DNA of 64,000 bases from Streptococcus pneumoniae (GCF_001347015.1 NZ_CFGI01000003.1:62001-126000), one strand, 5' to 3'. Shown: positions 50,666-60,742, numbered from the stretch's first letter. The notes: generated by a model not told the origin, from the sequence alone. Translations and numbers: made by a program.

Positions 50666-50713
50666 AAAACGCATAGTACAAGGTTTTCAATACCTGGTAT
50701 TATGCGTTTTTTT
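50666..50713 (+). terminator. Intrinsic terminator after prsA
   Basis: AAAACGCATA and TATGCGTTTT pair, with further pairing inside the loop (TACAAGG/CCTGGTA), followed by a T run. Confidence 0.85.
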
Positions 50714-50754
50714 GATTTTAAAGACTTTTTGACCAGCCTCATTTTTTTAACTTG

Positions 50755-50899
50755 ATACTCAGTGAAAAGCAAAGATTAAACTAGGAAGCTAGCTGTAGGC
50801 TGCTCAAAGAACAGCTTTGAGGTTGCAGATAAAACCTATGAGGTCACCAACATATATAATGTGAAGTTGACGTGGTTTGAATAGATTTTAGAAGAGTAT
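50755..50899 (-). repeat. Degenerate BOX element
   Basis: Read on the minus strand it runs from an altered boxA end (GAGTAT to GACGTG region) to a boxC end (GATACTCAGTG). Many positions differ from the intact copies at 51010 and 35416, including the loss of the GCCTTGCC core. It directly abuts the transposase remnant. Confidence 0.75.
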
Positions 50900-51009
50900 G
50901 AGTCTGGAAGTTTTAATGGATAATGCAAGATTCCATAGAATGGGTAAGCTAGAGTTCTTATGTGAAGAGTTTGGGCATAAACTTTTACCTCTTCCTCCCT
51001 ACTCATCTT
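50898..51009 (+). mobile_element. IS630-type transposase remnant
   Basis: The frame from ATG 50898 reads VLMDNARFHRMGKLEFL and on to GHKLLPLPPYS, the DDE-domain stretch of IS630-Spn1-like transposases that contains the second catalytic Asp. It is cut off by the BOX element at 51010, before the NPIEKTW block with the third catalytic residue. No N-terminal part or terminal inverted repeat is visible. Non-functional fossil. Confidence 0.85.
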
Positions 51010-51204
51010 ATACTCAATGAAAATCAAAGAGCAAACTAGGAAACTAGCCGCAGGTTGCTCAAAGCACTGCTTTGAGGTTGTAGATAGAACTGACGAAGTC
51101 AGCTCAAAACACTGTTTTGAGGTTGCAGATAGAACTGACGAAGTCAGTAACATATATACGGCAAGGCGACGTTGACGCGGTTTGAAGAGATTTTCGAAGA
51201 GTAT
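51010..51204 (-). repeat. BOX element, A-B-B-C form
   Basis: 195 bp, the reverse complement of an almost identical element at 35416-35610. It ends with GCAAGGCGACGTTGACG and AGATTTTCGAAGAGTAT. Small ORFs inside are repeat-borne and not genes. Confidence 0.93.
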
Positions 51205-51453
51205 TAGTATAGAAAAGTGAATCTGAACTAGTACATCACTGCTTCTAAAACATTCTTATAAATTGATTTAAATTCTCAAATCACATTATTCAGTTCTTAT
51301 TTCATTTTGCTCTACAATCCTGTTGAGAAGACACGTGTTCATATCAAAAAGGTATTGGCAAGTTGCAATACCTTTTTACGAGGCTCTTTTGTCTTATTTT
51401 TGTTTCAACTGACTATATCTCCTATGGTTCTAGTTCAGAAGGCTAGGTTATAA
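51205..51453. other. Gene-free AT-rich DNA with decayed repeat segments
   Basis: Contains two short segments that recur in degenerate form at 60500-60640: GAACTAGTACATCAC..CTTCTAAAA (about 51221-51252) and TTTACGAGG..TTTTGTCTTATTTTTGTTTCAA (about 51374-51410). They are in swapped order relative to the other site. Together with the upstream BOX and IS630 debris they suggest the remains of a mobile element. No coding potential seen. Confidence 0.45.
51346..51376 (-). terminator. Strong terminator of the minus-strand phosphatase operon
   Basis: AAAAAGGTATTG and CAATACCTTTTT form a perfect 12-bp stem with a 7-base loop. It lies about 80 bp downstream of the phosphatase stop. Confidence 0.8.
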
Positions 51454-52074
51454 TTATGATTGATAGGAAGTATCATTCCAAGTATTGAGAGTGAATGTTT
51501 CAAAATCATGGGTTTCTAGAATGGTCAGGCTGGCATTTGCTAAACCGCCATCTTTACGAAGAAGTGGTTCTTTATATCCTAGAAGAGTACGAAGACTGGC
51601 AGTAAGATTGGCACCGTGACCGACAATTAGAATACGCTCAGCCGGACTATCTTTTAATGATTTGATAAATTGGATGGTCCGTTGAGTGGTATTATAGAGG
51701 GATTCAGCTCCAAACATTTGAGTGTCAAATTGAGCAAGATTAGATCGGAAAGCTTTGATTTGTTGCGGGTAAATAGCTTCCAAGGTTGCAATTTTCAAAC
51801 CTTCCAACTTCCCCAGCTGCCATTCACGGAGATTAGGGACACTTTCTAAAGAACAGGGCGTCTTGAGTTGACTTTGGATAATCTCAGCAGATTTGACCGC
51901 TCGAGGTAAATCACTTGCATAAATCTGATCAAAAGGAATTTCCTTGAGATACTGGCCAAGTCGTTTTAGGGTGTCAATGGATTCAGGAAGTAGGGGAGAA
52001 TCTCCACTAGCACCTTGAAAACGCCCTTCTTGGTTCCAGACAGTACGACCGTGGCGGACAAAGTAGAGTTTCAT
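51454..52074 (-). CDS. Histidine phosphatase family protein (phosphoglycerate mutase-like)
   Basis: 206 residues with the N-terminal RHG phospho-histidine motif (LYFVRHGRTVWNQ) and a second active-site His in IVGHGANL. Members of this size are small-molecule or broad phosphatases, not glycolytic mutases. It is the last gene of a three-gene operon whose junctions share one base (52074 and 52556), so translation is coupled. Substrate unknown. Confidence 0.88.
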   Translation of the reverse strand: MKLYFVRHGRTVWNQEGRFQGASGDSPLLPESIDTLKRLGQYLKEIPFDQIYASDLPRAVKSAEIIQSQLKTPCSLESVPNLREWQLGKLEGLKIATLEAIYPQQIKAFRSNLAQFDTQMFGAESLYNTTQRTIQFIKSLKDSPAERILIVGHGANLTASLRTLLGYKEPLLRKDGGLANASLTILETHDFETFTLNTWNDTSYQS

Positions 52075-52556
52075 TACTTGCTGTCCTCCAAAATATCGGC
52101 AAAGTCTGCCTTTACAAAGTTAGCCAAGTCTTGGGGAGCAACGATAATGCTGTGACCAACTTCGCCAGCAGAGACAATCATTTGTTCTAAACCTAGAGCG
52201 ATTTTATCGATAAAAATGGGATAATTGTGTTTCTGACGAATACCAACAGGATTATTGGCTCCATGAATGTAACCTGTTGTTTTTTCCAAGTCCTTTTGTG
52301 GAATCATGCTCACTTTTTTATTGCCAGAAATTTTGGCTAGTTTCTTTTCAGATAAGTGTTGAGTGATAGGGACAATTCCGATAATCGGTCCTGTTTTATC
52401 TCCCAAAAGAGCCAAGGTTTTGAAAATCTGATCTCGTTCATAACCTTGAGGAAGCTCTCCTTCCAGGGCATTGATTTGAATCCCCTGATGTGGGATACCT
52501 GCTTTAGATAGGATTTGTTCCACCAATGTTTTTTTGATTTTAACTTTTTTTGCCAT
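52074..52556 (-). CDS. ybaK: YbaK/EbsC-type Cys-tRNA(Pro) deacylase
   Basis: 160-residue trans-editing enzyme that removes cysteine from mischarged tRNA-Pro. The family core is SEKKLAKISGNKKVSMIP with the conserved Lys, followed by GYIHGANNPVG and the C-terminal GEVGHSIIVAPQDL. Cytosolic. It is coupled to the DUF368 gene upstream and the phosphatase downstream. Confidence 0.9.
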   Translation of the reverse strand: MAKKVKIKKTLVEQILSKAGIPHQGIQINALEGELPQGYERDQIFKTLALLGDKTGPIIGIVPITQHLSEKKLAKISGNKKVSMIPQKDLEKTTGYIHGANNPVGIRQKHNYPIFIDKIALGLEQMIVSAGEVGHSIIVAPQDLANFVKADFADILEDSK

Positions 52557-53398
52557 TATTTATATTTATCCTCCAATTGGCTCATCCAAATACCAAGCCA
52601 GATTCCTAGAGCAAAGAAGAAGGCGATGATGACATAACCAACAAGTGAAAGGCCGGTATATTGGATGCTTTCAGCGTTTCCTGCATTTGGAATCAAGATC
52701 AAAAGGGTGCTTGATAGGACGATACCGATGATGAAATGATAGACACGTGAGTGATAGTTGTTTAAGGCATAATCCATCAATTTTGAAAAAATGATGAGAG
52801 TTGCACCTGCCCCAATTCCAATCGGGAAGAAAGTTCCCAATAGGTCAAAGGTTTTAAAACCAGTCAACATAGGGGAATAGAGACCCAAAATCAAGAGTAG
52901 ATTTGATGGGCTGAGGCCAGGAACCAATACACCAAGAGCCAGCAGTGCACCAGCTAGGACGAAATTAAGAAAGCTGGCACTTAAGGTTCCAACAACAAAA
53001 TTTAAGGCATAGAGTCCTAGTCCAGAAATGATAAAGGTTGCCCAAAACCAAGCTAAATCAATCTTGTCTCGGTTAGATTCTCGAGTTGATTCTTTGAGAA
53101 GGCTAGGAACTGTACCAATGATGGCACCCGCAAAGCTCCATAAGACAAAGACTTGATAATTTTCAAGCAGGTATTCAATCGGATAAGAAAATAGGCCAAT
53201 TCCCAGAAGCATACCAATCGCAACTGGAATAAAGTACAAAACATTTTCTTTAAAGTCTTTAAAGGGATGGGCCAGAAAGCCAATCATCCGTTCGTAAATT
53301 CCTAAGATTGCTGCTAGAACCCCTCCGGAAATTCCCGGTAGGATAAATCCAAGAGCAATGACAATCCCTTTAATAATGCGCGCTAACCATGAGAGCAT
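52556..53398 (-). CDS. DUF368 membrane protein, PopT-type undecaprenyl-phosphate translocase
   Basis: 280 residues with about eight to nine helices. The DUF368 signature GFILPGISGGVLA lies near residues 17-29 and a repeat-like LVPGLSPSNLLLILGLYSP in the second half, showing an internal inverted duplication. DUF368 proteins (PopT) were shown in other bacteria to return undecaprenyl phosphate across the membrane for wall synthesis. It is the first gene of the operon, with GGAAATAT before ATG. Confidence 0.85.
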   Translation of the reverse strand: MLSWLARIIKGIVIALGFILPGISGGVLAAILGIYERMIGFLAHPFKDFKENVLYFIPVAIGMLLGIGLFSYPIEYLLENYQVFVLWSFAGAIIGTVPSLLKESTRESNRDKIDLAWFWATFIISGLGLYALNFVVGTLSASFLNFVLAGALLALGVLVPGLSPSNLLLILGLYSPMLTGFKTFDLLGTFFPIGIGAGATLIIFSKLMDYALNNYHSRVYHFIIGIVLSSTLLILIPNAGNAESIQYTGLSLVGYVIIAFFFALGIWLGIWMSQLEDKYK

Positions 53399-53492
53399 AT
53401 ATTTCCTCCAACTATTTCTATTTCAAAAAATCCTTACTATATTGTATCACAATCAAACACAAAAAGAAAAAGCAAATGCTAAACAAATGCTT

Positions 53493-54293
53493 TTAAGGTT
53501 TTAAAAAGATTTTTCTAAAGGTTTCTTCTTTGTTTTTTAAGGGAGAGATGACGTTGATATCCAAATCGTGGTCAAAGCCGGCAATTTTCCCTTTAGATGT
53601 GTATTGGTGAATATCATAATCTAAATCAGTTTTAGGACTGCTCTCCAAAAATCCTGAGTTAGAGCCGTAGGACGGAATCCAAACAGAGGTAAACTTGCCT
53701 GTATCAATACTATGTTCTTCCATGAAATAGACCCCAACGTAGATTCCGATGTTTTTAGCACCTAGTGATGCTAGTTTTGCTCGAAAGGCTTCAACACCTT
53801 CGTTCATATTGGACATGGTTTTATCTTCCACATCTAGCCAATAGTAACTAGGACTGTAAGGAGAGGCTGCATTGTAGAAAACTTCAGCGGCTTTTTCCAT
53901 TTCTTGGACACTTTTTCCAGCTACATAAGCGTAGACAGCAACTGGGACATTCCGCTTTTGAAGTTCAGTGATATGACTCTTATAGGCCTTGTCTATTCCA
54001 TTGATAAAGGAAGCATCATTTTCTTTTGTCGTTTGAGCACCACTGTGAACACGAACAATAGCGCCTGAAATATTTTGTGAGAGGGCATCGTAGTTGATTT
54101 CCTCAGGACGCTGCCAGCCAGAGAGGTCAATAATCGGTTTGTCTAAGTGTTTCAAAGCCTGTGCTTCAATCTGCGCTATGTTGGATTTTGTTTTAAAGGA
54201 TTGGTTGTCATTAAGTGGGCGATTGATGATTAAAATGAACATCATAATCCCAAAAAAACTAAATAAAATAAGTGGATGAATTTGTTTTCTCAT
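53493..54293 (-). CDS. Membrane-anchored GH25 muramidase (lysozyme-like)
   Basis: 266 residues. An N-terminal membrane helix at about 7-24 (ILFSFFGIMMFILIIN), with no clear cleavage site, suggests a membrane-anchored enzyme facing outward. The GH25 fold follows, with PIIDLSGWQ and the catalytic DVED near 155-158, ending in YDIHQYTSKGKI. Probably cuts peptidoglycan glycan strands. It lies 94 bp upstream of the DUF368 gene in the same direction, separated by a weak hairpin (about 53468-53492). Confidence 0.88.
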   Translation of the reverse strand: MRKQIHPLILFSFFGIMMFILIINRPLNDNQSFKTKSNIAQIEAQALKHLDKPIIDLSGWQRPEEINYDALSQNISGAIVRVHSGAQTTKENDASFINGIDKAYKSHITELQKRNVPVAVYAYVAGKSVQEMEKAAEVFYNAASPYSPSYYWLDVEDKTMSNMNEGVEAFRAKLASLGAKNIGIYVGVYFMEEHSIDTGKFTSVWIPSYGSNSGFLESSPKTDLDYDIHQYTSKGKIAGFDHDLDINVISPLKNKEETFRKIFLKP

Positions 54294-54344
54294 ATCTCAT
54301 AATTTTACCCTAAAAATGAAAAAAAATCAAAAAAAATGGGTTAA

Positions 54345-55817
<1,473 letters not shown>

Positions 55818-55826
55818 GAGTCTGTC

Positions 55827-56372
55827 ATGGAATTTGAAGAAAAAACGCTTAGCCGAAAAGAAATCTATCAAGGACCAATATTTAAACTGGTCCAAGATCA
55901 GGTTGAATTACCAGAAGGCAAAGGAGTTGCCCAACGGGATTTGATTTTCCACAATGGGGCTGTCTGTGTTTTAGCAGTAACGGATGAACAAAAACTCATC
56001 TTGGTCAAGCAGTACCGCAAAGCTATCGAGGCTGTCTCTTACGAAATTCCAGCCGGAAAATTGGAGGTAGGAGAAAACACAGACCCTGTCGCAGCAGCCC
56101 TTCGTGAATTAGAGGAAGAAACAGCCTATACAGGGAAGTTAGAACTCTTGTACGATTTTTATTCAGCTATTGGCTTTTGTAATGAAAAGTTAAAACTATA
56201 CCTAGCAAGCGATTTGACAAAGGTGGAAAATCCGCGTCCGCAGGATGATGATGAAACCTTGGAAGTCCTAGAAGTAAGTCTAGAAGAAGCCAAGGAATTG
56301 ATCCAATCAGGTCATATTTGTGATGCCAAGACAATTATGGCTGTTCAGTATTGGGAATTGCACAAAAAATAG
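55827..56372 (+). CDS. NUDIX hydrolase, ADP-ribose pyrophosphatase type
   Basis: 181 residues. The NUDIX box is [25 protein letters not shown] with the REL..EE core near 91-115. Sequence style matches ADP-ribose pyrophosphatases. Cytosolic housecleaning enzyme, 9 bp after glmU and 11 bp before macP. Confidence 0.9.
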   Translation: MEFEEKTLSRKEIYQGPIFKLVQDQVELPEGKGVAQRDLIFHNGAVCVLAVTDEQKLILVKQYRKAIEAVSYEIPAGKLEVGENTDPVAAALRELEEETAYTGKLELLYDFYSAIGFCNEKLKLYLASDLTKVENPRPQDDDETLEVLEVSLEEAKELIQSGHICDAKTIMAVQYWELHKK

Positions 56373-56383
56373 AGGAGGTCAGT

Positions 56384-56698
56384 ATGGGTAAACCTTTATT
56401 AACGGATGAAATGATTGAAAGAGCTAATAGAGGCGAAAAAATTTCAGGTCCTCCTTTGCTAGATGATAATGAGGAGACTAAGATTTTACCAACCTCTTCT
56501 TCCCGTTTTGGTTATACCAATCCTAGGGAACATGGTTTTAGCCAGGAAACCTTGAAGATTCAGGTCGAACCATCTATTCATAAAAGCCGTCGCATTGAAA
56601 ATACTAAGAGAAATGTCTTCAATTCTAAGTTGAATAAGATTTTATTTGCAGTCATCTTTCTCTTGATTTTGCTTGTCTTAGCAATGAAACTTTTGTAA
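56384..56698 (+). CDS. macP: MacP, activator of the class A PBP2a
   Basis: 104-residue membrane protein with a charged cytosolic N-terminal part and one C-terminal helix (about 85-103). MacP localises to midcell and activates PBP2a; StkP phosphorylates it on Thr32 in pneumococcus. Here Thr32 is present in NEETKILP, which supports the assignment together with length and position. ATG 56384 follows AGAGGAGG. It links peptidoglycan polymerisation to the UDP-GlcNAc gene in the same operon. Confidence 0.9.
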   Translation: MGKPLLTDEMIERANRGEKISGPPLLDDNEETKILPTSSSRFGYTNPREHGFSQETLKIQVEPSIHKSRRIENTKRNVFNSKLNKILFAVIFLLILLVLAMKLL

Positions 56699-56714
56699 TA
56701 GAAAAGGAAATGAA

Positions 56715-57407
56715 ATGAAAATAGGAATTATTGCGGCTATGCCAGAAGAACTGGCGTATCTGGTCCAGCATTTAGACAATGCCCAGGAGCAAGTTGTTTT
56801 GGGGAATACCTATCATACAGGAACCATTGCCTCGCATGAAGTCGTTCTTGTAGAAAGTGGAATTGGTAAGGTCATGTCTGCTATGAGTGTGGCGATTTTA
56901 GCTGATCATTTCCAAGTGGATGCTTTGATTAACACAGGATCTGCTGGGGCAGTAGCAGAGGGTATTGCTGTTGGAGATGTTGTGATTGCTGATAAATTAG
57001 CCTATCATGATGTGGATGTCACAGCTTTTGGCTATGCTTATGGACAAATGGCGCAACAACCGCTTTATTTCGAATCAGATAAAACCTTTGTTGCCAAAAT
57101 CCAAGAGAGTTTATCTCAATTGGATCAGAACTGGCATCTTGGTTTGATTGCTACAGGAGATAGTTTTGTCGCAGGAAATGATAAGATAGAAGCGATTAAG
57201 TCCCATTTTCCAGATGTTTTGGCTGTTGAGATGGAGGGGGCAGCTATTGCTCAGGCAGCGCATGCTCTTAATCTTCCAGTTTTAGTCATCCGAGCTATGA
57301 GTGACAATGCCAATCATGAAGCAAACATCTCTTTTGATGAGTTTATTATTGAAGCTGGACGTCGCTCTGCTCAAGTCTTATTAGCCTTTTTGAAGGCCTT
57401 AGATTAA
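56715..57407 (+). CDS. mtnN: 5'-methylthioadenosine/S-adenosylhomocysteine nucleosidase
   Basis: 230 residues. Cleaves SAH and MTA, recycling methyl-cycle products and yielding the AI-2 precursor. The nucleoside phosphorylase fold has the catalytic Glu12 in MPEELAYL, NTGSAGAV, and VEMEGAAIAQ. Often called pfs. It ends the glmU run. Confidence 0.96.
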   Translation: MKIGIIAAMPEELAYLVQHLDNAQEQVVLGNTYHTGTIASHEVVLVESGIGKVMSAMSVAILADHFQVDALINTGSAGAVAEGIAVGDVVIADKLAYHDVDVTAFGYAYGQMAQQPLYFESDKTFVAKIQESLSQLDQNWHLGLIATGDSFVAGNDKIEAIKSHFPDVLAVEMEGAAIAQAAHALNLPVLVIRAMSDNANHEANISFDEFIIEAGRRSAQVLLAFLKALD

Positions 57408-57415
57408 GCGAAAAT

Positions 57416-57444
57416 TTGACAGTTTTTCTAGCTTATGATAAGAT
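57416..57444 (+). promoter_or_regulatory. SigA promoter of rocS
   Basis: TTGACA (57416-57421), 17 bp spacer, TAAGAT (57439-57444). TTTTCTAGCTT (57423) and AAGCTAGAAAA (57457) form an inverted repeat around the -10, a possible operator or mtnN terminator. Confidence 0.8.
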
Positions 57445-57483
57445 TTAAGTAAAGAAAAGCTAGAAAACGTTTCAGAGGATATT

Positions 57484-57975
57484 ATGAGTATTGAAATGAC
57501 CGTCAGTGAGATTGCAGAGGTCTTAGGATTATCTCGCCAAGCAATCAATAACCGTGTCAAAGAATTACCAGAAGAAGACACAGATAAAAATGACAAAGGG
57601 GTAACAGTCGTTACCAGAAGTGGCTTGATTAAGCTAGAAGAAATCTATAAAAAAACGATTTTTGAAGATGAGCCTGTCAGTGAAGATGTCAAGCAACGTG
57701 AACTGATGGAGATTCTAGTTGATGAGAAGAATGCAGAAATTCTTCGTCTATATGAACAATTAAAAGCCAAGGATCGTCAGTTATCAGAAAAAGACGAGCA
57801 GATGCGTATCAAAGACCGTCAGATTGCTGAGAAAGACAAACAACTCGATCAGCAGCAACAATTGACCCTTCAAGCCATGAAGGATCAAGAAAATCTTAAG
57901 CTAGAGCTGGACCAAGCAAAAGAAGAAGTCCAATCCACTAAGAAAGGCTTTTTTGCTCGTTTATTTGGAGGATAA
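57484..57975 (+). CDS. rocS: Chromosome segregation regulator RocS
   Basis: 163 residues: N-terminal helix-turn-helix DNA-binding domain (about 1-60, EIAEVLGLSRQAINNRV), a long coiled coil (about 75-150) with heptads of Lys, Glu and Gln, and a C-terminal amphipathic helix ending KKGFFARLFGG for membrane attachment. This matches pneumococcal RocS, which ties chromosome segregation to capsule and division. Position two genes after macP fits. It has its own promoter and terminator. Confidence 0.92.
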   Translation: MSIEMTVSEIAEVLGLSRQAINNRVKELPEEDTDKNDKGVTVVTRSGLIKLEEIYKKTIFEDEPVSEDVKQRELMEILVDEKNAEILRLYEQLKAKDRQLSEKDEQMRIKDRQIAEKDKQLDQQQQLTLQAMKDQENLKLELDQAKEEVQSTKKGFFARLFGG

Positions 57976-58020
57976 TCAAGGAGCTGTTTAGGTTACATGC
58001 TAACCTGATGGCTTCTTTTG
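57976..58020 (+). terminator. Intrinsic terminator after rocS
   Basis: AGGTTA and TAACCT form the upper stem, AGCTGTTT/GATGGCT the lower, followed by TCTTTTG. Confidence 0.7.
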
Positions 58021-58078
58021 TTTCCAATCTAAATAGTATAGTTGCTCAAGTAAAATAACAGTATAGGAGAGGTAGAAA

Positions 58079-58669
58079 ATGGAACGATTAGAAGATTACA
58101 TTGCTTTTGACTTAGAATTTAATCATCACGAAGGACAAACACACTTGATTCAAGTATCGGCAGTGCGTTTTAGAGATGGTCAGGAAATTGACGCCTATGA
58201 TTCCTATGTCCATACTAGTGTGCCTCTAAAGAGTTTTATCAATGGTTTGACTGGGATTACAGCTGAGACCTTAAAAGATGCTCCCCCAGTGGAGAAAGTT
58301 ATCAAAGATTTCCAAGAGTTTGTGGGTTCTTTGCCGATGATAGGCTACAATGCTGCTAAAAGTGATTTGCCTATTCTAGCGGATCATGGTTTAGACTACA
58401 GCCAGCAGTACAAGGTGGATCTGTATGATGAAGCTTTTGAACGTCGCAGTTCGGATTTACATGGTATTGCCAATCTCAAATTGCAAACTGTTGCCTCATT
58501 TCTTGGATTTCAAGGACAGTCCCATAATAGTTTAGAAGATGCTCGTATGACGGCGCGTGTTTACGAGTCCTTCTTGGAGTCGGATCAAGCTAGAGAATTG
58601 TTAGAGACAGAAAGTAGCCTATCAAACAATCCTTTTGGTGGCTTGGACTTATCTCAATTATTTGACTAG
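58079..58669 (+). CDS. 3'-5' exonuclease, DnaQ/DEDD family
   Basis: 196 residues. The DEDD motifs are visible: DLEFNH near residues 11-16 (Asp, Glu), MIGYNAAKSDLPIL near 87-100, and HNSLEDARMTARVYE near 153-167 (His, Asp). May be a stand-alone proofreading or DNA repair exonuclease. GGAGAGGTAG precedes ATG. It is 8 bp before the GDPD gene. Confidence 0.88.
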   Translation: MERLEDYIAFDLEFNHHEGQTHLIQVSAVRFRDGQEIDAYDSYVHTSVPLKSFINGLTGITAETLKDAPPVEKVIKDFQEFVGSLPMIGYNAAKSDLPILADHGLDYSQQYKVDLYDEAFERRSSDLHGIANLKLQTVASFLGFQGQSHNSLEDARMTARVYESFLESDQARELLETESSLSNNPFGGLDLSQLFD

Positions 58670-58677
58670 GAGTGCCT

Positions 58678-60441
58678 ATGAAACCTGAAAAACCTAAAAA
58701 ATTGGGTTTTAAACAGATTTACCTCAATCTTGATAAAATCCTCTTTCTCTTTTTCTTGATTTTTATGATAGTGGAGTATTTGTGGGTACCATTCAATTCA
58801 TGGTTGGCTAGCTTCTTATTAGATCAGACAGGTTATCTTTTTATTTCCTATAACAATGTTTTAGCCATCCTCACTCATTCTCCATTGATTAGTCTAGCTT
58901 TTTTAGCCTTGATTATCATTAACCTTCTGGTTGCTTATTTTCAAATAGGACTCCTCTTTATTGGTGCTCGTCATCTCCTCTATCATGAAAAGCGAAGGCT
59001 AATTGAGTATATCCGCAAGGTTTTCCATGAAAGTTTTGGATTTATGAAAAAGCTAACTTGCGCTAAAGCCTTGTTTATCTTTTTCTATATAGCTATGCTT
59101 TTTCCTTTTATACGGAAAATGCTGAAGATTTATTATCTCAATAAAATCGTTATTCCAGAGTTTATCCAAGATTATTTAGAAGATAAATATTGGATGTGGT
59201 GGCTGAGCATCCTACTTCTATCTCTTATCTTTCTCTATGTCTCTGTCAGATTGATGTTTGCTCTTCCGAAGATTGTATATGATCAGCTGACTGTTCGAGA
59301 AGCAGTGATGTTTAGTTTGGAGAAAACCAAGAAAAGAGTTGCTTTTTATGCTTGGAATTTATTTTATATCTTGCTCAAGGCAAATTTATTATTTTATCTT
59401 CCTTTGATTCCTTTGTTATTGGCTCAAACTTTGCTAGATGACATCACTCAGAGAGAGTCTCTGATTCTTGGTATTTTGAATTTTGTCGTGATTAAAAATC
59501 TTTATTATATGGCTCTGACTTACTTTTTGGTTAAATTTGTTTCATTTTTGACAGGAAAGGAGCTGGATATGCTTCCTCGGAGAGAAAAAGATCACATCAT
59601 GCGATGGGGAGTCATGACTTGTGCTAGTCTTTTCTTTGCCTTAGAAGGTTATATTTATCTGGAGGCTCCCATGGTTCATCTACCTCAGCTTATTTCTCAC
59701 CGAGGGGTTTCCAATGCAAATGGGATTCAAAATACAGTAGAATCCTTAGAAACTACAGCACAACTCAAACCAGACTTGGTGGAGACGGACGTGCAGGAGA
59801 CAAAAGATGGGCAGTTTGTCATGATGCATGATGCAAACTTGAAAAATCTAGCAGGTATCAATAAAAGTCCTCAAGACTTAAACTTGGAGGAACTTAAAGG
59901 GATTGATATTTTTGAAAATGGCTACCAGACTAAAATTTCAAGCTTTGAAGATTATCTCAGTCGAGCCAACGAACTTGGTCAAAAATTACTAATTGAAATT
60001 AAAACCAGTAAAAAAGATAGTCCAGACATGATGGACCGCTTTTTAGCCCGTTATGCTGCAAAGCTCAAGATTTATGGGCATCAAATCCAATCTTTAGACT
60101 ACCATGTTGTCGAAAAAGTAAGACAGTATGATGCCGAACTGCCAGTTTATTTTATCATGCCCTACAATTCTGTCTTTCCTAAAACAAAGGCGACAGGATA
60201 TACTATGGAGTACTCGACCTTGGATGAATATTTTGTAAGCAAACTATGGACAACGGACCAGAAACTTTATGTCTGGACTGTCAATGATTCAGAAGCTATC
60301 AGCAAATCTCTTCACTTAGGAGTAGATGGAGTGATTACAGATGATTTGGAAAAGGTTCAGTGGGAAATAGAAGTAGCCCAAGAAGATCCAGAATATACGG
60401 ATTTGCTCTTGAAAAAAGCTCTGGAATTCTTTGAATTTTAG
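58678..60441 (+). CDS. Membrane glycerophosphodiester phosphodiesterase
   Basis: 587 residues. N-terminal half (about 1-340) has about eight membrane helices of the GDPD membrane domain. The C-terminal half is a GDPD catalytic TIM barrel with ISHRGVSNANGIQNTVES near 341-358 and VETDVQETKDGQFVMMHD. The His, Glu and Asp of the active site are present. Probably cuts glycerophosphodiesters or teichoic-acid fragments outside the membrane. ATG 58678 fits AGGAG; a GTG 6 bp upstream is too close to it. Confidence 0.9.
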   Translation: MKPEKPKKLGFKQIYLNLDKILFLFFLIFMIVEYLWVPFNSWLASFLLDQTGYLFISYNNVLAILTHSPLISLAFLALIIINLLVAYFQIGLLFIGARHLLYHEKRRLIEYIRKVFHESFGFMKKLTCAKALFIFFYIAMLFPFIRKMLKIYYLNKIVIPEFIQDYLEDKYWMWWLSILLLSLIFLYVSVRLMFALPKIVYDQLTVREAVMFSLEKTKKRVAFYAWNLFYILLKANLLFYLPLIPLLLAQTLLDDITQRESLILGILNFVVIKNLYYMALTYFLVKFVSFLTGKELDMLPRREKDHIMRWGVMTCASLFFALEGYIYLEAPMVHLPQLISHRGVSNANGIQNTVESLETTAQLKPDLVETDVQETKDGQFVMMHDANLKNLAGINKSPQDLNLEELKGIDIFENGYQTKISSFEDYLSRANELGQKLLIEIKTSKKDSPDMMDRFLARYAAKLKIYGHQIQSLDYHVVEKVRQYDAELPVYFIMPYNSVFPKTKATGYTMEYSTLDEYFVSKLWTTDQKLYVWTVNDSEAISKSLHLGVDGVITDDLEKVQWEIEVAQEDPEYTDLLLKKALEFFEF

Positions 60442-60684
60442 TAATAAAAAAGAGGAACAACTATTCCTCCCATGATAGGTAAGTATTCTTGTGAATGCTT
60501 GCTTTTTTGTGGTTGCAATTCGTTTACGAGGATTGTTTGTCTTGTTCTTGTTTCAATCAACTTTATAGTAATTTGAGATTGGAATAGTACATTACAACTT
60601 CTAAAATGGTACTAGAAATTGGAAAGCTTCTTTTATTCTCTATATCCATCAGAAAGAATTGATTAAAAATTAGGAGACTTTTAA
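60442..60684. other. Gene-free region between GDPD and the Rpn pair
   Basis: Begins with GAGGAA-CAACTA-TTCCTC, a hairpin without a T-tail on the plus strand. TTTACGAGGATTGTTTGTCTT (about 60520) and GGAATAGTACATTAC..CTTCTAAAA (about 60581-60608) resemble two segments at 51374 and 51221. No ORF of substance. Confidence 0.45.
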
Positions 60685-60691
60685 TTTCTTT

Positions 60692-60699
60692 TCCGAATA
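60692..60699 (+). promoter_or_regulatory. SigX-box-like sequence before the first Rpn gene
   Basis: TCCGAATA, seven of eight matches to the cin-box consensus, preceded by TTTCTTT as at comEA. It is 75 bp before ATG 60767. A SigA-like -10 lies between them, so the box may be an additional or alternative start, or a chance match. Confidence 0.4.
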
Positions 60700-60742
60700 A
60701 ATAGATAGAAGCATCAAATCTAGTAAATTAGATTAAAAAATG

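Noticed and set aside
50836-51153. 105-codon minus-strand ORF
   Set aside because: Covers a BOX element and the antisense of the IS630 remnant; no protein family or start signal.
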